The translations under genes and the position numbers were made by a program. From contig NZ_JABTCG010000001.1 in NCBI RefSeq assembly GCF_014610845.1, forward strand, positions 186,001 through 250,000: 64,000 bases of DNA, read 5' to 3'. The DNA is from Maribacter arenosus. Lineage in GTDB: Bacteria > Bacteroidota > Bacteroidia > Flavobacteriales > Flavobacteriaceae. This document shows, one piece after another, positions 1-8,121 of this stretch. Numbering within the stretch: position 1 is the stretch's first letter; every line of letters starts with the position of its first letter. The notes under the pieces are model-generated. The model was given only the letters and a program-made list of their open reading frames with translations, was not told the DNA's origin and made no database searches.

Positions 1-81
1 GATTTTAAAATTTTTCATAGCTAAATAATTTTGGGCCTTAAAAAGAATAGCCCGGGTTATATCCTTTTGACTTGATTTTTC

Positions 82-155
82 GGCGATGGTTTAATCTAAT
101 AGAAATGGCTTATTAAAATGAACACTTTATTTTTTGTGTTTATTCAACCATCGCC
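82..155. repeat. Nested inverted repeat, possible three-way-junction structure
   Basis: Perfect 10-bp arms GGCGATGGTT (82-91) and AACCATCGCC (146-155) enclose a second stem of nine pairs (117-125 with 136-144, one G-T pair, T-rich 10-nt loop) and a possible short third stem (92-95 with 112-115). I do not recognise it as a known riboswitch or terminator. It may be an RNA element, a protein-binding dyad or a remnant of a repeat family. The pairing is seen; any function is unknown. Confidence 0.4.
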
Positions 156-392
156 CCCATTATGTTATGATCGATCATTAATTCATGAAATCTAAGTCAT
201 ATATCGACTTTCTTACTTTTGAATTTGTCTCTGGCCAATTGCATACCAATTAACTTTTTGCCGAAAACCAGTTTGTTGCGATGATTGTTTTTATGGAAGA
301 TATTTTGAATTTGGGAGTATTAAGGATAAATCATTGTTGAAAATTATACAATAAGTGGGATTAAGGATGGCAGCAATACCAATGATGCATGT

Positions 393-400
393 TATATTTG
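393..400 (+). promoter_or_regulatory. Candidate -7 promoter element for the epimerase operon
   Basis: TATATTTG matches the Bacteroidota -7 consensus TAnnTTTG exactly and lies 40 bp before the epimerase ATG. No clear -33 TTG is seen at the usual spacing, so an activator may be needed or this may be a chance match in AT-rich DNA. Confidence 0.4.
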
Positions 401-439
401 TTTAAATATGTTAAACGACCCTTATCAAACCAATAAATT

Positions 440-1621
440 ATGAACTGTCTAAAACGCAGTACCTTGCCTTTATTTATCATTTGTATGGCCATTCCTCTCC
501 TGCATTGTAAAGAAGTAACTAAAAAAGAAAAATTGACTGAACCCATGGAAAATGAATCAAAAATCACCATTAAAAAAAATAACTATGGAACGACTACTGA
601 TGGTACTCTAGTTGACCTTTTTACAATGAGGAACAACCATGGTATGAAAGTCGATATCATCACTTATGGGGGTCGGATCACCAAATTATCCGTTCCGGAC
701 AAAAACGGAAAATCGAGCAATGTTGTTTTAGGCTTCGACAATTTAGGGCAATATGAAAAGGATAATCCATATTTTGGGGCGTTGGTCGGGCGGTATGGGA
801 ATAGAATTGCAAATGCCAAGTTTTCATTGAATGGCACTGAATATGGTCTTGCCGCTAACAATGGGCCAAATAATTTACATGGAGGTATTAAAGGGTTCGA
901 TAAAGTGGTTTGGAATGTAGAGGAGGTAAAGGAAGGGAATACCGCTTTATTAAAGCTAAGCTATTTAAGCAAGGATATGGAAGAAGGTTTTCCTGGGAAC
1001 CTTATCACCCATGTAACGTATACGCTAACCGATGACAATACCTTGCAAGTACAATACGAAGCCACCACCGATAAACCAACCATCGTGAATCTTACACAGC
1101 ATTCCTATTTCAATCTAACGGGTGATTTCTCTAAAACCATATTGGACCATGAACTTACCATGAAGGCAAACCACTTGGTTCCTGTGAATGATAAGCTGAT
1201 CCCGACCGGCGATTTTATTGACGTCGCTGGGACTCCATTTGATTTTAGATCAGCAAAAGTGATAGGGCAAGAAATTGATGCCGATAATGCGCAAATCAAA
1301 AAAGGGGGCGGATATGATCATTGTTGGGTATTGAACGATCAAAATTCGGGTCTAAGAATAGTGGCAACTTTATATGATTTCAATTCTGGAAGAATAATGG
1401 AAGTTGCCACAACTGAACCCGGTATTCAATTTTATACCGGAAATTTCTTGGATGGAACACTCCCTATCCCTGGAGGGGGAACGTACGCCAAAAGAAGTGG
1501 ACTTTGTTTAGAGACGCAGCATTATCCTGATACTCCAAACCAGCCCAACTTTCCATCAGTTACATTAAATCCAGGAGAAAAATATTTCACAACGACTTCA
1601 TTCACCTTTACCACCAAATAA
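440..1621 (+). CDS. galM: Aldose 1-epimerase (galactose mutarotase), lipoprotein
   Basis: Interconverts the alpha and beta anomers of aldoses such as galactose or glucose. The 393-residue protein starts with a hydrophobic stretch ending in a lipobox-like LLHC at about residues 20-23, so it is probably a lipid-anchored periplasmic mutarotase. The rest is a full GalM domain: conserved GRYGNRIANAKF, NNGPNNLHGG, the catalytic-type TQHSYFNL and GYDHCWVL segments, and a C-terminal LETQHYPDTPN motif carrying the general-base Glu region. It lies 9 nt before the SSS symporter, suggesting that sugar is mutarotated in the periplasm before uptake. Identification is secure; the sugar is not known. Confidence 0.95.
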   Translation: MNCLKRSTLPLFIICMAIPLLHCKEVTKKEKLTEPMENESKITIKKNNYGTTTDGTLVDLFTMRNNHGMKVDIITYGGRITKLSVPDKNGKSSNVVLGFDNLGQYEKDNPYFGALVGRYGNRIANAKFSLNGTEYGLAANNGPNNLHGGIKGFDKVVWNVEEVKEGNTALLKLSYLSKDMEEGFPGNLITHVTYTLTDDNTLQVQYEATTDKPTIVNLTQHSYFNLTGDFSKTILDHELTMKANHLVPVNDKLIPTGDFIDVAGTPFDFRSAKVIGQEIDADNAQIKKGGGYDHCWVLNDQNSGLRIVATLYDFNSGRIMEVATTEPGIQFYTGNFLDGTLPIPGGGTYAKRSGLCLETQHYPDTPNQPNFPSVTLNPGEKYFTTTSFTFTTK

Positions 1622-1630
1622 ACCAATTTT

Positions 1631-3250
1631 ATGAAAATATTGGATACGTTCGATTGGATCAGTATTGCCTTATATTTTTTATTGCTATTGGGTATTGCAG
1701 TATGGGTCATACGAAAGAAAAAAGAAAACACCGAGGATTATTTTTTAGCAGGTAGAAATATTGGATGGTTCGTTGTTGGAGCCTCCATTTTCGCCTCCAA
1801 TATTGGTTCTGAACATGTCGTTGGGCTTGCAGGTACGGGTGCAAGTGATAAATTGCCATTATTGATTTATGAAATCCAGGCTTGGGTTGTTTTGATCCTA
1901 GGGTGGGTCTTTTTACCTTTTTATGCCCGCAGTGGTGTTTTTACCATGCCCGAATTCTTGGAGAAACGATTCGACGCAAGATCTCGTTGGGTGCTTTCCA
2001 TTTTTTCGATAGCGGCCTATGTATTAACGAAAATTTCGGTAACCATATATGCTGGGGGAGTAGTGGTTTCAGCACTTTTGGGAATCGATTTTTGGACAGG
2101 TGCAATCGCAACTGTAATCCTAACAGGCATTTACACCGTGTTGGGCGGAATGCGGGCCGTGGTATATACCGAAACCTTGCAAGCTGTTCTATTAATTTTG
2201 GGCGCAACGGTTTTGACCTTTATAGGACTTGATAAGGTGGGAGGATGGGAGAGTATGACTAAAACTTTGACCCCTGAATATTTTAATATGTGGAGACCTG
2301 CCACAGATCCTGATTTTCCGTGGCCTTCACTATTGATTACGAGTACGATTGTCGGAATTTGGTATTGGTGTACGGACCAATACATTGTACAACGTGCATT
2401 GACTGCCAAGAATATAAAAGAGGGACGCCGAGGAACGATTTTTGGGGCCGTATTAAAATTATTGCCCGTATTTCTATTTCTAATACCCGGAATCATTACA
2501 CTTACCTTGAAAATGAGAGGTGAATTGCATTGGGATTCGCCAGATGAGGCCTTTCCTATATTGATGAGTAATTTGTTACCTTCAGGACTACGCGGCTTGG
2601 TAGCAGCAGGACTATTAGCTGCCCTAATGAGCTCTTTGGCCTCTGTTTTCAATTCCTGTTCCACTCTTTTTACCGTGGACATTTACAAAAAGCTTAAACC
2701 GAATACACCAGAAAAAAAATTGGTCCGAACGGGACAAGTGGCCACTGTTATTGTGGTTGTTATCGGAATTATATGGATTCCGATCATGGCCAATATCTCA
2801 GGTGTGCTTTACGAATACTTACAAAGTGTACAAGCCTATATCGCACCTCCGATAACGGCCGTGTTTTTGATGGGTATATTCCATAAAAGAGTGAATGCTA
2901 CTGGTGCCTTTGCGACATTAGTCATGGGTATCGTTATAGCGTTTTTCAGGATTACCCTTGAATTGATAAAAGGGAATTTTGACCCCAACAGTTTCTTATA
3001 TAAATTGGGCGACATGAACTTTTTAAGTTTTGGAGCATGGTTTTTCTTGTTCTGTATTCTTTTCATCATTGTTGTTAGTTTATTGTCACCGGCACCTTCC
3101 AGGGAAAAGGTGGTCAACTTAACCTTCGGGACCATTACGGCAGAAGAAAAATTAAAAAACAAGAATAGTTATAATTGGGTTGATATTTCTATCTCAATTA
3201 TAATCATTATCATCGTAATTGGTGTTATGGTATTTTTTAATGGAAATTAG
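1631..3250 (+). CDS. SSS-family sodium/sugar symporter
   Basis: Inner-membrane sodium:solute symporter of the SGLT type (539 residues, about 14 hydrophobic segments). Family hallmarks seen include the N-terminal EDYFLAGR motif (about residues 35-42), a GSEHVVGLAG segment at about 60-70 typical of the sugar branch, and the WYWCTDQYIVQRAL segment near the middle. It follows the epimerase by 9 nt and is followed, after 127 nt, by a TonB-dependent receptor, giving a path from outer membrane to cytoplasm. Galactose or a related monosaccharide is a reasonable guess from the neighbour, but the substrate is not shown by the sequence. Confidence 0.92.
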   Translation: MKILDTFDWISIALYFLLLLGIAVWVIRKKKENTEDYFLAGRNIGWFVVGASIFASNIGSEHVVGLAGTGASDKLPLLIYEIQAWVVLILGWVFLPFYARSGVFTMPEFLEKRFDARSRWVLSIFSIAAYVLTKISVTIYAGGVVVSALLGIDFWTGAIATVILTGIYTVLGGMRAVVYTETLQAVLLILGATVLTFIGLDKVGGWESMTKTLTPEYFNMWRPATDPDFPWPSLLITSTIVGIWYWCTDQYIVQRALTAKNIKEGRRGTIFGAVLKLLPVFLFLIPGIITLTLKMRGELHWDSPDEAFPILMSNLLPSGLRGLVAAGLLAALMSSLASVFNSCSTLFTVDIYKKLKPNTPEKKLVRTGQVATVIVVVIGIIWIPIMANISGVLYEYLQSVQAYIAPPITAVFLMGIFHKRVNATGAFATLVMGIVIAFFRITLELIKGNFDPNSFLYKLGDMNFLSFGAWFFLFCILFIIVVSLLSPAPSREKVVNLTFGTITAEEKLKNKNSYNWVDISISIIIIIIVIGVMVFFNGN

Positions 3251-3377
3251 GCAAGGCTCCTAGTCTTATGCCTATATCGATACCCTTAAACGCTTTAGAT
3301 TTTTACATCAATAAGAAGGCGGGAGATATTGTGAATAACAGTATTATGGTATCTTTGGCCCTAAAGAAAATAGATAA

Positions 3378-6194
3378 ATGCCTAAGGTTTTAATTCCTTT
3401 CCTGTTTTTTACTTTCCTTTTTTTCCATGCTCAGATTATTGGTCAATCAAGCATTGGGGGGGGACTTAAAAATAATTTGGGAGAGCCATTCGAAGGGGCC
3501 CATATTAGCCTTGAACCGGGCAATTTTACAACAATCTCCGATAAAGAAGGTAGATTCGAAATAATAAACTTGGACCCGGGGGAATACGTATTGGTCATTT
3601 CCTATTTGGGTGCTAAGTCCCATTCTGTAAATGTAGATCTTAAAGAACGCGATGTTTTCTTGGACATTATTTTAAAGGATGATGTCTTGGCTTTACAGTC
3701 GGTGGTGGTGACTGGCACTTTTGAACCTCGGAATATCCTTACGTCCGGTACAGCCATCACCTCTTTGGGACCTATTGAATTAAGTCAAATCTTTCCTCGG
3801 GGTACAGCTGACCTATTGCAAGCCCTCCCCGGTACATATACAGATCCCTCGGCCGGAGAGGTTTTTACCAAGACCTATTCGCGGGGTATATCCGCATCCG
3901 CAGAGGATGACATGGGGTGGTATTATATTTCGCTTCAAGAAGATGGATTACCGGTAAGTTTGGTACAACACTCATATTATGGGCCAGATATTTTTCATCG
4001 AATTGACCTTTACACCGAAAGGGTAGAGGCCCTACGAGGGGGTAGTGCGTCGATTACGGCCCTCAATGCTCCGGGAGGTATATACAATTTTATCTCAAAG
4101 GGACCTAGTGACATACTTTATGGGGAATTTCGGCTTCAAGGAGGACTGCAAGGCGATAATAATCCTTTATTCCGTATCGATGGTACGATTGGTGGACCTT
4201 TGGAAAAGAACTGGTTTTTTAATGTGGGTGGACATTATCGTTTGGATCAAGGTGCTAGAAATACCGATTTTACATACAGTAAAGGCGGTCAAATTAGATT
4301 CAATGTCCTGAAAAAACATCAAAAAGGATTTGTTAAATTCTATGGAAAACTACTTGACGATTTTACGAATCGATATACCGGAGTGGCCGCGACCCATTGG
4401 AATAAACCTTCAGCGGCCTTTGGTCAGGATTTTAACAACACCGCCTTGCTAATGCCTGCGTTCTCCGCAAATGTTCCCGATGGCAGAAGATTGCCCCAAG
4501 GCGCAACGAACCATTTTGACCCTTCCCAAGGGGTACATGCCCAGGATAAAGCCTTTGGATTAGATATCTTTCAAAATTTAGGTGAGGATTGGACGGTAAG
4601 ATTTAATCTGAAATATTCCCATAAGAATGCCAATTGGCAGACTGCCATCAGCAACGCGTTTGTCTCGTTGAACGATCCATTGGCCTATTTCATAACCGGA
4701 GCCCAGTTTCCAATTGGTGAGGTGGTTTTTAAGGATGCGGCATTAGGAACGGAGTTGGCCCGTTTGGACAATAGCGGAATTCTAACCGGAGAACCTTTCC
4801 AGTATCTAGGAACAAGGACATTGCCCTACGATGCGATAATGGGAACAGCCTCATGGTTGAAACAGAACAGGTCAGATGAATGGATGAATCAATTGACCAT
4901 TAGAAAATCCAGCGAGAAACACGACTTGACCTTTGGTCTGGGTGCAGGGCTTTCAAATACGTCACTTTTTACCCAGGGCAGCTTTGGTTTTGTGACCTAT
5001 GAACCCAATCCTCGCATGTTGCGTGTAACCCTCGAAAACCCGGGCCAACCTGTAATTGCCTTATCAGATTCAAACGGATTAAGTAACTACGGAGGGTTAT
5101 TTTTTGATAATGCCAGGGCCGATGTAACCCAAGTAGCGTTTTTTGCTAATGACCGTTGGAAATTGAACGATCGTTTACATCTGGATATAGGATGGCGTTA
5201 CGAAACTATTGACCATAAAGGAAGCAAAGATCGGGCGGCCCCATTTTTAAGGGATGGCGGCTATGATGGCGACCCAACTACCGAATATGATAATGGGATT
5301 TTAATGCCGACCGGGGAACGTGATGACTTTGATTTTATGTACAACTACCTTTCCTATTCTACGGCACTGAATTATGGAGTCAATGATCAGACCAGTTTTT
5401 TTACCCGCTTCTCCTCAGGGAATAAAGCACCGGAATTAAACTATTACTTCAACAATTTTTCAGGAGTACCTATTAATCGGAAAGGGGAAGTCCAGAAAAT
5501 AAAACAAGTTGAACTGGGAAGTAAATATCATAGCGATCGATTTTCGGCCATGACCACCGTATTTTGGAGTCAGTTAAAGAACGTTGGAATTACCGATTTT
5601 CAATTTGATGCCGAACAGGGTAGTGTGTTTTATGCCCCAGTACAGTTTAATGATTCACGTACTTTCGGAATTGAATGGGAAAGTGCTTATAAACCGCTGT
5701 CCTATTTGACATTTAATTTCAACGCAACCCTTCAGCACGCCAAAGCTACAAAATGGACCGTATATGAGTCTGCTGGTTCATTAGGAACCGAGGACGACAC
5801 GATACAGGATTATTCTGGAAATACACTGGCTTTTAACCCAAATGTAATGTTCAATTTAGGGATTGATTATTCTAAGGATAAATGGAGCGGTATCTTTAAA
5901 TGGCAATTTATGGGCTCACGGGAAGGTAATATCGCAAATGCATTTCAATTACCACCCTATAGCATATTTAATGCAGGATGTGGTTTTAAATTCAGCCAAA
6001 ACCTGTCGGTCAATCTGGTAGTTACCAATCTTTTCAATTCAGAAGGACTTGCGAATTTCTTTGGTCCCAATAGTTTCGGTGCTAGTGCCAACGATGCTAC
6101 TGTCGATTTTATCCAATCCAATCCGGATGCTAGCTTTGTGGTGGTTCCTGTATTGCCCAGAGGAACATTATTGAGCATGAATTATAAGTTTTAG
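3378..6194 (+). CDS. TonB-dependent receptor with carboxypeptidase-regulatory-like domain
   Basis: Outer-membrane active transporter of 938 residues. A signal peptide covers about residues 1-22 (ending IIGQ). An N-terminal beta-sandwich (CarboxypepD_reg-like, about 25-110) is followed by the plug domain, with SVVVTG as the usual plug-entry motif and LRGGSASITALNAPGG as the conserved plug segment. A long beta-barrel follows, ending in the terminal aromatic residue of LSMNYKF. No SusD partner is encoded beside it, so this is not a classical SusCD pair. The upstream epimerase and symporter suggest a sugar or sugar-conjugate substrate; iron complexes cannot be excluded from sequence alone. Confidence 0.93.
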   Translation: MPKVLIPFLFFTFLFFHAQIIGQSSIGGGLKNNLGEPFEGAHISLEPGNFTTISDKEGRFEIINLDPGEYVLVISYLGAKSHSVNVDLKERDVFLDIILKDDVLALQSVVVTGTFEPRNILTSGTAITSLGPIELSQIFPRGTADLLQALPGTYTDPSAGEVFTKTYSRGISASAEDDMGWYYISLQEDGLPVSLVQHSYYGPDIFHRIDLYTERVEALRGGSASITALNAPGGIYNFISKGPSDILYGEFRLQGGLQGDNNPLFRIDGTIGGPLEKNWFFNVGGHYRLDQGARNTDFTYSKGGQIRFNVLKKHQKGFVKFYGKLLDDFTNRYTGVAATHWNKPSAAFGQDFNNTALLMPAFSANVPDGRRLPQGATNHFDPSQGVHAQDKAFGLDIFQNLGEDWTVRFNLKYSHKNANWQTAISNAFVSLNDPLAYFITGAQFPIGEVVFKDAALGTELARLDNSGILTGEPFQYLGTRTLPYDAIMGTASWLKQNRSDEWMNQLTIRKSSEKHDLTFGLGAGLSNTSLFTQGSFGFVTYEPNPRMLRVTLENPGQPVIALSDSNGLSNYGGLFFDNARADVTQVAFFANDRWKLNDRLHLDIGWRYETIDHKGSKDRAAPFLRDGGYDGDPTTEYDNGILMPTGERDDFDFMYNYLSYSTALNYGVNDQTSFFTRFSSGNKAPELNYYFNNFSGVPINRKGEVQKIKQVELGSKYHSDRFSAMTTVFWSQLKNVGITDFQFDAEQGSVFYAPVQFNDSRTFGIEWESAYKPLSYLTFNFNATLQHAKATKWTVYESAGSLGTEDDTIQDYSGNTLAFNPNVMFNLGIDYSKDKWSGIFKWQFMGSREGNIANAFQLPPYSIFNAGCGFKFSQNLSVNLVVTNLFNSEGLANFFGPNSFGASANDATVDFIQSNPDASFVVVPVLPRGTLLSMNYKF

Positions 6195-6327
6195 GACCAT
6201 GAGTATAGTTGTTAAACCGGAGGACTTTTTAGGCGTGTTATCCTAGATTATCTGCTATTCTCTATTATCCCAGTATCTGGTATCTACCCGTATTTGTAAG
6301 AGACCGTTTTGAAACAATTTTGGAACA

Positions 6328-7593
6328 TCAATATTCTGTTGAGGGTAACATTTCTTCATGGGGAATATTTTTAACCCTATTTTTTTTTACCCAAAACCAA
6401 AGAATACTAAAAAGTACTACCAAAAGCGCGGGAAAGGCGATCATTATCTTTAAGGTTTCTTGACCTACAGCCAAATCTAATGGATCACCCGATAGTCCCA
6501 TGATTGTAGCTTTTTCCCTAGCAGCATCTATCCATATGCCAAAAACGGGTTGCATATTTGCAGTTAAAAACATGCCAATGGCCCCAACGACCGACATTCC
6601 CAATGCCCCACTTTTCGGAATTTTTTCTGCCACAAAACCAATCATATTAGGCCAAAAATAGCACAGTCCGATCGCAAAAATTGCCGCAGATACATAGACT
6701 AGGGCTCCAATTTGTGTGCTTAATAAGAACATGCCTAGGGTCGCGAAAATAGCTGAAGCAAGTAAGACCCCTGTTTGGTCGAATTTATCCACAAATTCCC
6801 CACCAAAATAGCGTCCAAATGCCATAATGCCTGATATCAATGCCATAATGACCATACCATTGGCGCCACTTTTATCCAAAACCAATCGAACCCACTGCAT
6901 TGGAACAAATTCTGTGGAAGCCGTCAGGGCCATACAAATGGCGATATATATAAAAAGGGGAGTGGCCATACCCTTCAAATTGCCTTTTAAGGTTTTTGCC
7001 TCTTGTAAGCTTGGTTTTGGAAAAACCTGTCCGTAAAAGAAAAAAGCGTAGAGTATTGTCGGTACAAGTATGATCCAAATTTGTGCTTGCCAACCCATAT
7101 TTAATTGGGTCATGAAATAACTTAGTAAACTGCCCAGAACAATTCCCCCAGGAAACCACATGTGGAATCTGTTTAATAAGGTGCTCATCTTTTTACCGGT
7201 TGCGCTATCTGAAATCATTGGATTACATGCAGCCTCGGTACAACCATTTCCCAATCCAATAAGAAGGGTTGAGAACATAAGACCCCAATATCCCGCCGAA
7301 TAAATGGTCAATATAATGCCCATTGTGTGGGCTATGAAGGCAAATTGCATAATTTTTTTTGGTCCAATAGAATGATAGGTAAGACCACCGATTATCATAG
7401 CAATGGGAAATCCGAAAAACCACATGGAATTTATCTCACCCAATTGCTTAGCCGTTAATTCAAAGGCCTCCCCTAAGTCTGGCAATATCCCTGCTCGAAG
7501 GCTAAAAGAAAAGGCAGTGGTAATCAATGCTAGGCAACTACCGTAAAACAGTCTATTGGTATTGGGTGTGGTTTGGTTCTTGGATTCTTTCAT
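6328..7593 (-). CDS. MFS transporter, sugar-type (FucP-like)
   Basis: A 421-residue, 12-helix major facilitator protein. The N-terminal segment with FSLRAGILPDLGEAF and LNRFHMWFPGGIVLG resembles the FucP/NagP/GluP group of sugar:proton symporters common in Bacteroidota. The C-terminus is short and charged. It is encoded convergently to the TonB receptor and has no gene partner on its own strand within 500 bp. Its location next to the epimerase, symporter and receptor supports a sugar substrate; the exact sugar is unknown. Confidence 0.85.
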   Translation of the reverse strand: MKESKNQTTPNTNRLFYGSCLALITTAFSFSLRAGILPDLGEAFELTAKQLGEINSMWFFGFPIAMIIGGLTYHSIGPKKIMQFAFIAHTMGIILTIYSAGYWGLMFSTLLIGLGNGCTEAACNPMISDSATGKKMSTLLNRFHMWFPGGIVLGSLLSYFMTQLNMGWQAQIWIILVPTILYAFFFYGQVFPKPSLQEAKTLKGNLKGMATPLFIYIAICMALTASTEFVPMQWVRLVLDKSGANGMVIMALISGIMAFGRYFGGEFVDKFDQTGVLLASAIFATLGMFLLSTQIGALVYVSAAIFAIGLCYFWPNMIGFVAEKIPKSGALGMSVVGAIGMFLTANMQPVFGIWIDAAREKATIMGLSGDPLDLAVGQETLKIMIAFPALLVVLFSILWFWVKKNRVKNIPHEEMLPSTEY

Positions 7594-7724
7594 GTGCAGG
7601 GTTGTTTTATACTATGGATAGTAAGATGTGCCCAAACATTTAATGCGTTGTCTCCTAATATAATAATATTATCGATGCCGTATTGAAATCGCTATATAAA
7701 ATAGATTCTCACTTTGCTCATAAT

Positions 7725-7829
7725 AGATTATCGAGTGTTAAGGAAGATTGGGTTTGCTCCCCATAATGAACAATAATTGGGTCGCTGGTGAAATGCTCCC
7801 TACTGGATTACCTTCCTTAAATATAATCT
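7725..7829. repeat. Extended imperfect inverted repeat
   Basis: The left arm (7725-7746) carries AGATTAT, six unpaired bases, then TTAAGGAAG. The right arm (7812-7829) carries CTTCCTTAA, two unpaired bases, then ATAATCT. Sixteen bases pair across a 65-nt loop that itself contains two GGG...CCC mini-hairpins. It could be a small non-autonomous mobile element, a long operator dyad or a structured RNA. No target-site duplication is obvious. Confidence 0.4.
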
Positions 7830-8051
7830 GTCTTGTGGATAACCTCAAATTACAAAGGAAAATTGGTCCTTATACTTGTCGGTAGTCCGAATAACCCTGA
7901 TAACGTCGTAAGAACCACAAAAACAAAGGCTTAGTTCTAAAAATCCCTTGAATTAAAAGGGGGTTGAGTATGCTGGAATCAGGTTTGGCCATCAAGAATT
8001 CATTGTCAATAGTTTTTAATAAGTATCATCCCCTAAAACAATAAAAAAAGG

Positions 8052-8059
8052 TAGATTTG
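8052..8059 (+). promoter_or_regulatory. Candidate -7 promoter element for transketolase
   Basis: TAGATTTG matches TAnnTTTG exactly and lies about 70 bp before the transketolase ATG, leaving a leader of roughly 55-60 nt. No clear -33 TTG is seen at the ideal distance. Confidence 0.4.
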
Positions 8060-8121
8060 TGTCAATTTTTAACGTAAGATTGAATATAAAACTGAACTGA
8101 TAATTCTTAGAAAAGCATCAC

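Larger units (their letters stand above)
1..439. other. Intergenic region upstream of the sugar-uptake operon
   Basis: No convincing complete gene is seen. At the left edge the minus strand has an ATG at 18-16 followed by Lys-Asn-Phe-Lys-Ile codons running out of the window; this could be the first codons of a divergent gene, but six codons prove nothing. A nested inverted repeat lies at 82-155 (separate entry), a 12-bp palindrome ATGATCGATCAT at 167-178, and a perfect Bacteroidota -7 element TATATTTG at 393-400 in front of the epimerase gene. Confidence 0.5.
7594..8121. other. Long intergenic region between MFS and transketolase genes
   Basis: 528 bp with no credible gene on either strand. 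It holds an extended imperfect inverted repeat at 7725-7829 (separate entry) and, close to transketolase, a perfect -7 element TAGATTTG at 8052-8059. A weak hairpin with CCCTT/AAGGG arms lies around 7950. The remainder is AT-rich and featureless to the eye. Confidence 0.6.

Noticed and set aside
1-18. Start of a leftward gene at the left edge (ATG at 18)
   Set aside because: Only six codons are inside the window; mentioned under the intergenic entry but not called as a gene.
167-178. Palindrome ATGATCGATCAT as a further FNR-like box
   Set aside because: The TGA/TCA half-sites are separated by four rather than six bases and no promoter lies at the common spacing.
2131-2682. Minus-strand ORF of 183 codons inside the symporter gene
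   Set aside because: Mirror-frame shadow of an intact, well-recognised membrane transporter; no family match.
3268-3393. Short plus-strand ORF of 41 codons between the symporter and TonB receptor genes
   Set aside because: Overlaps the receptor start in another frame, no family resemblance and no separate promoter.
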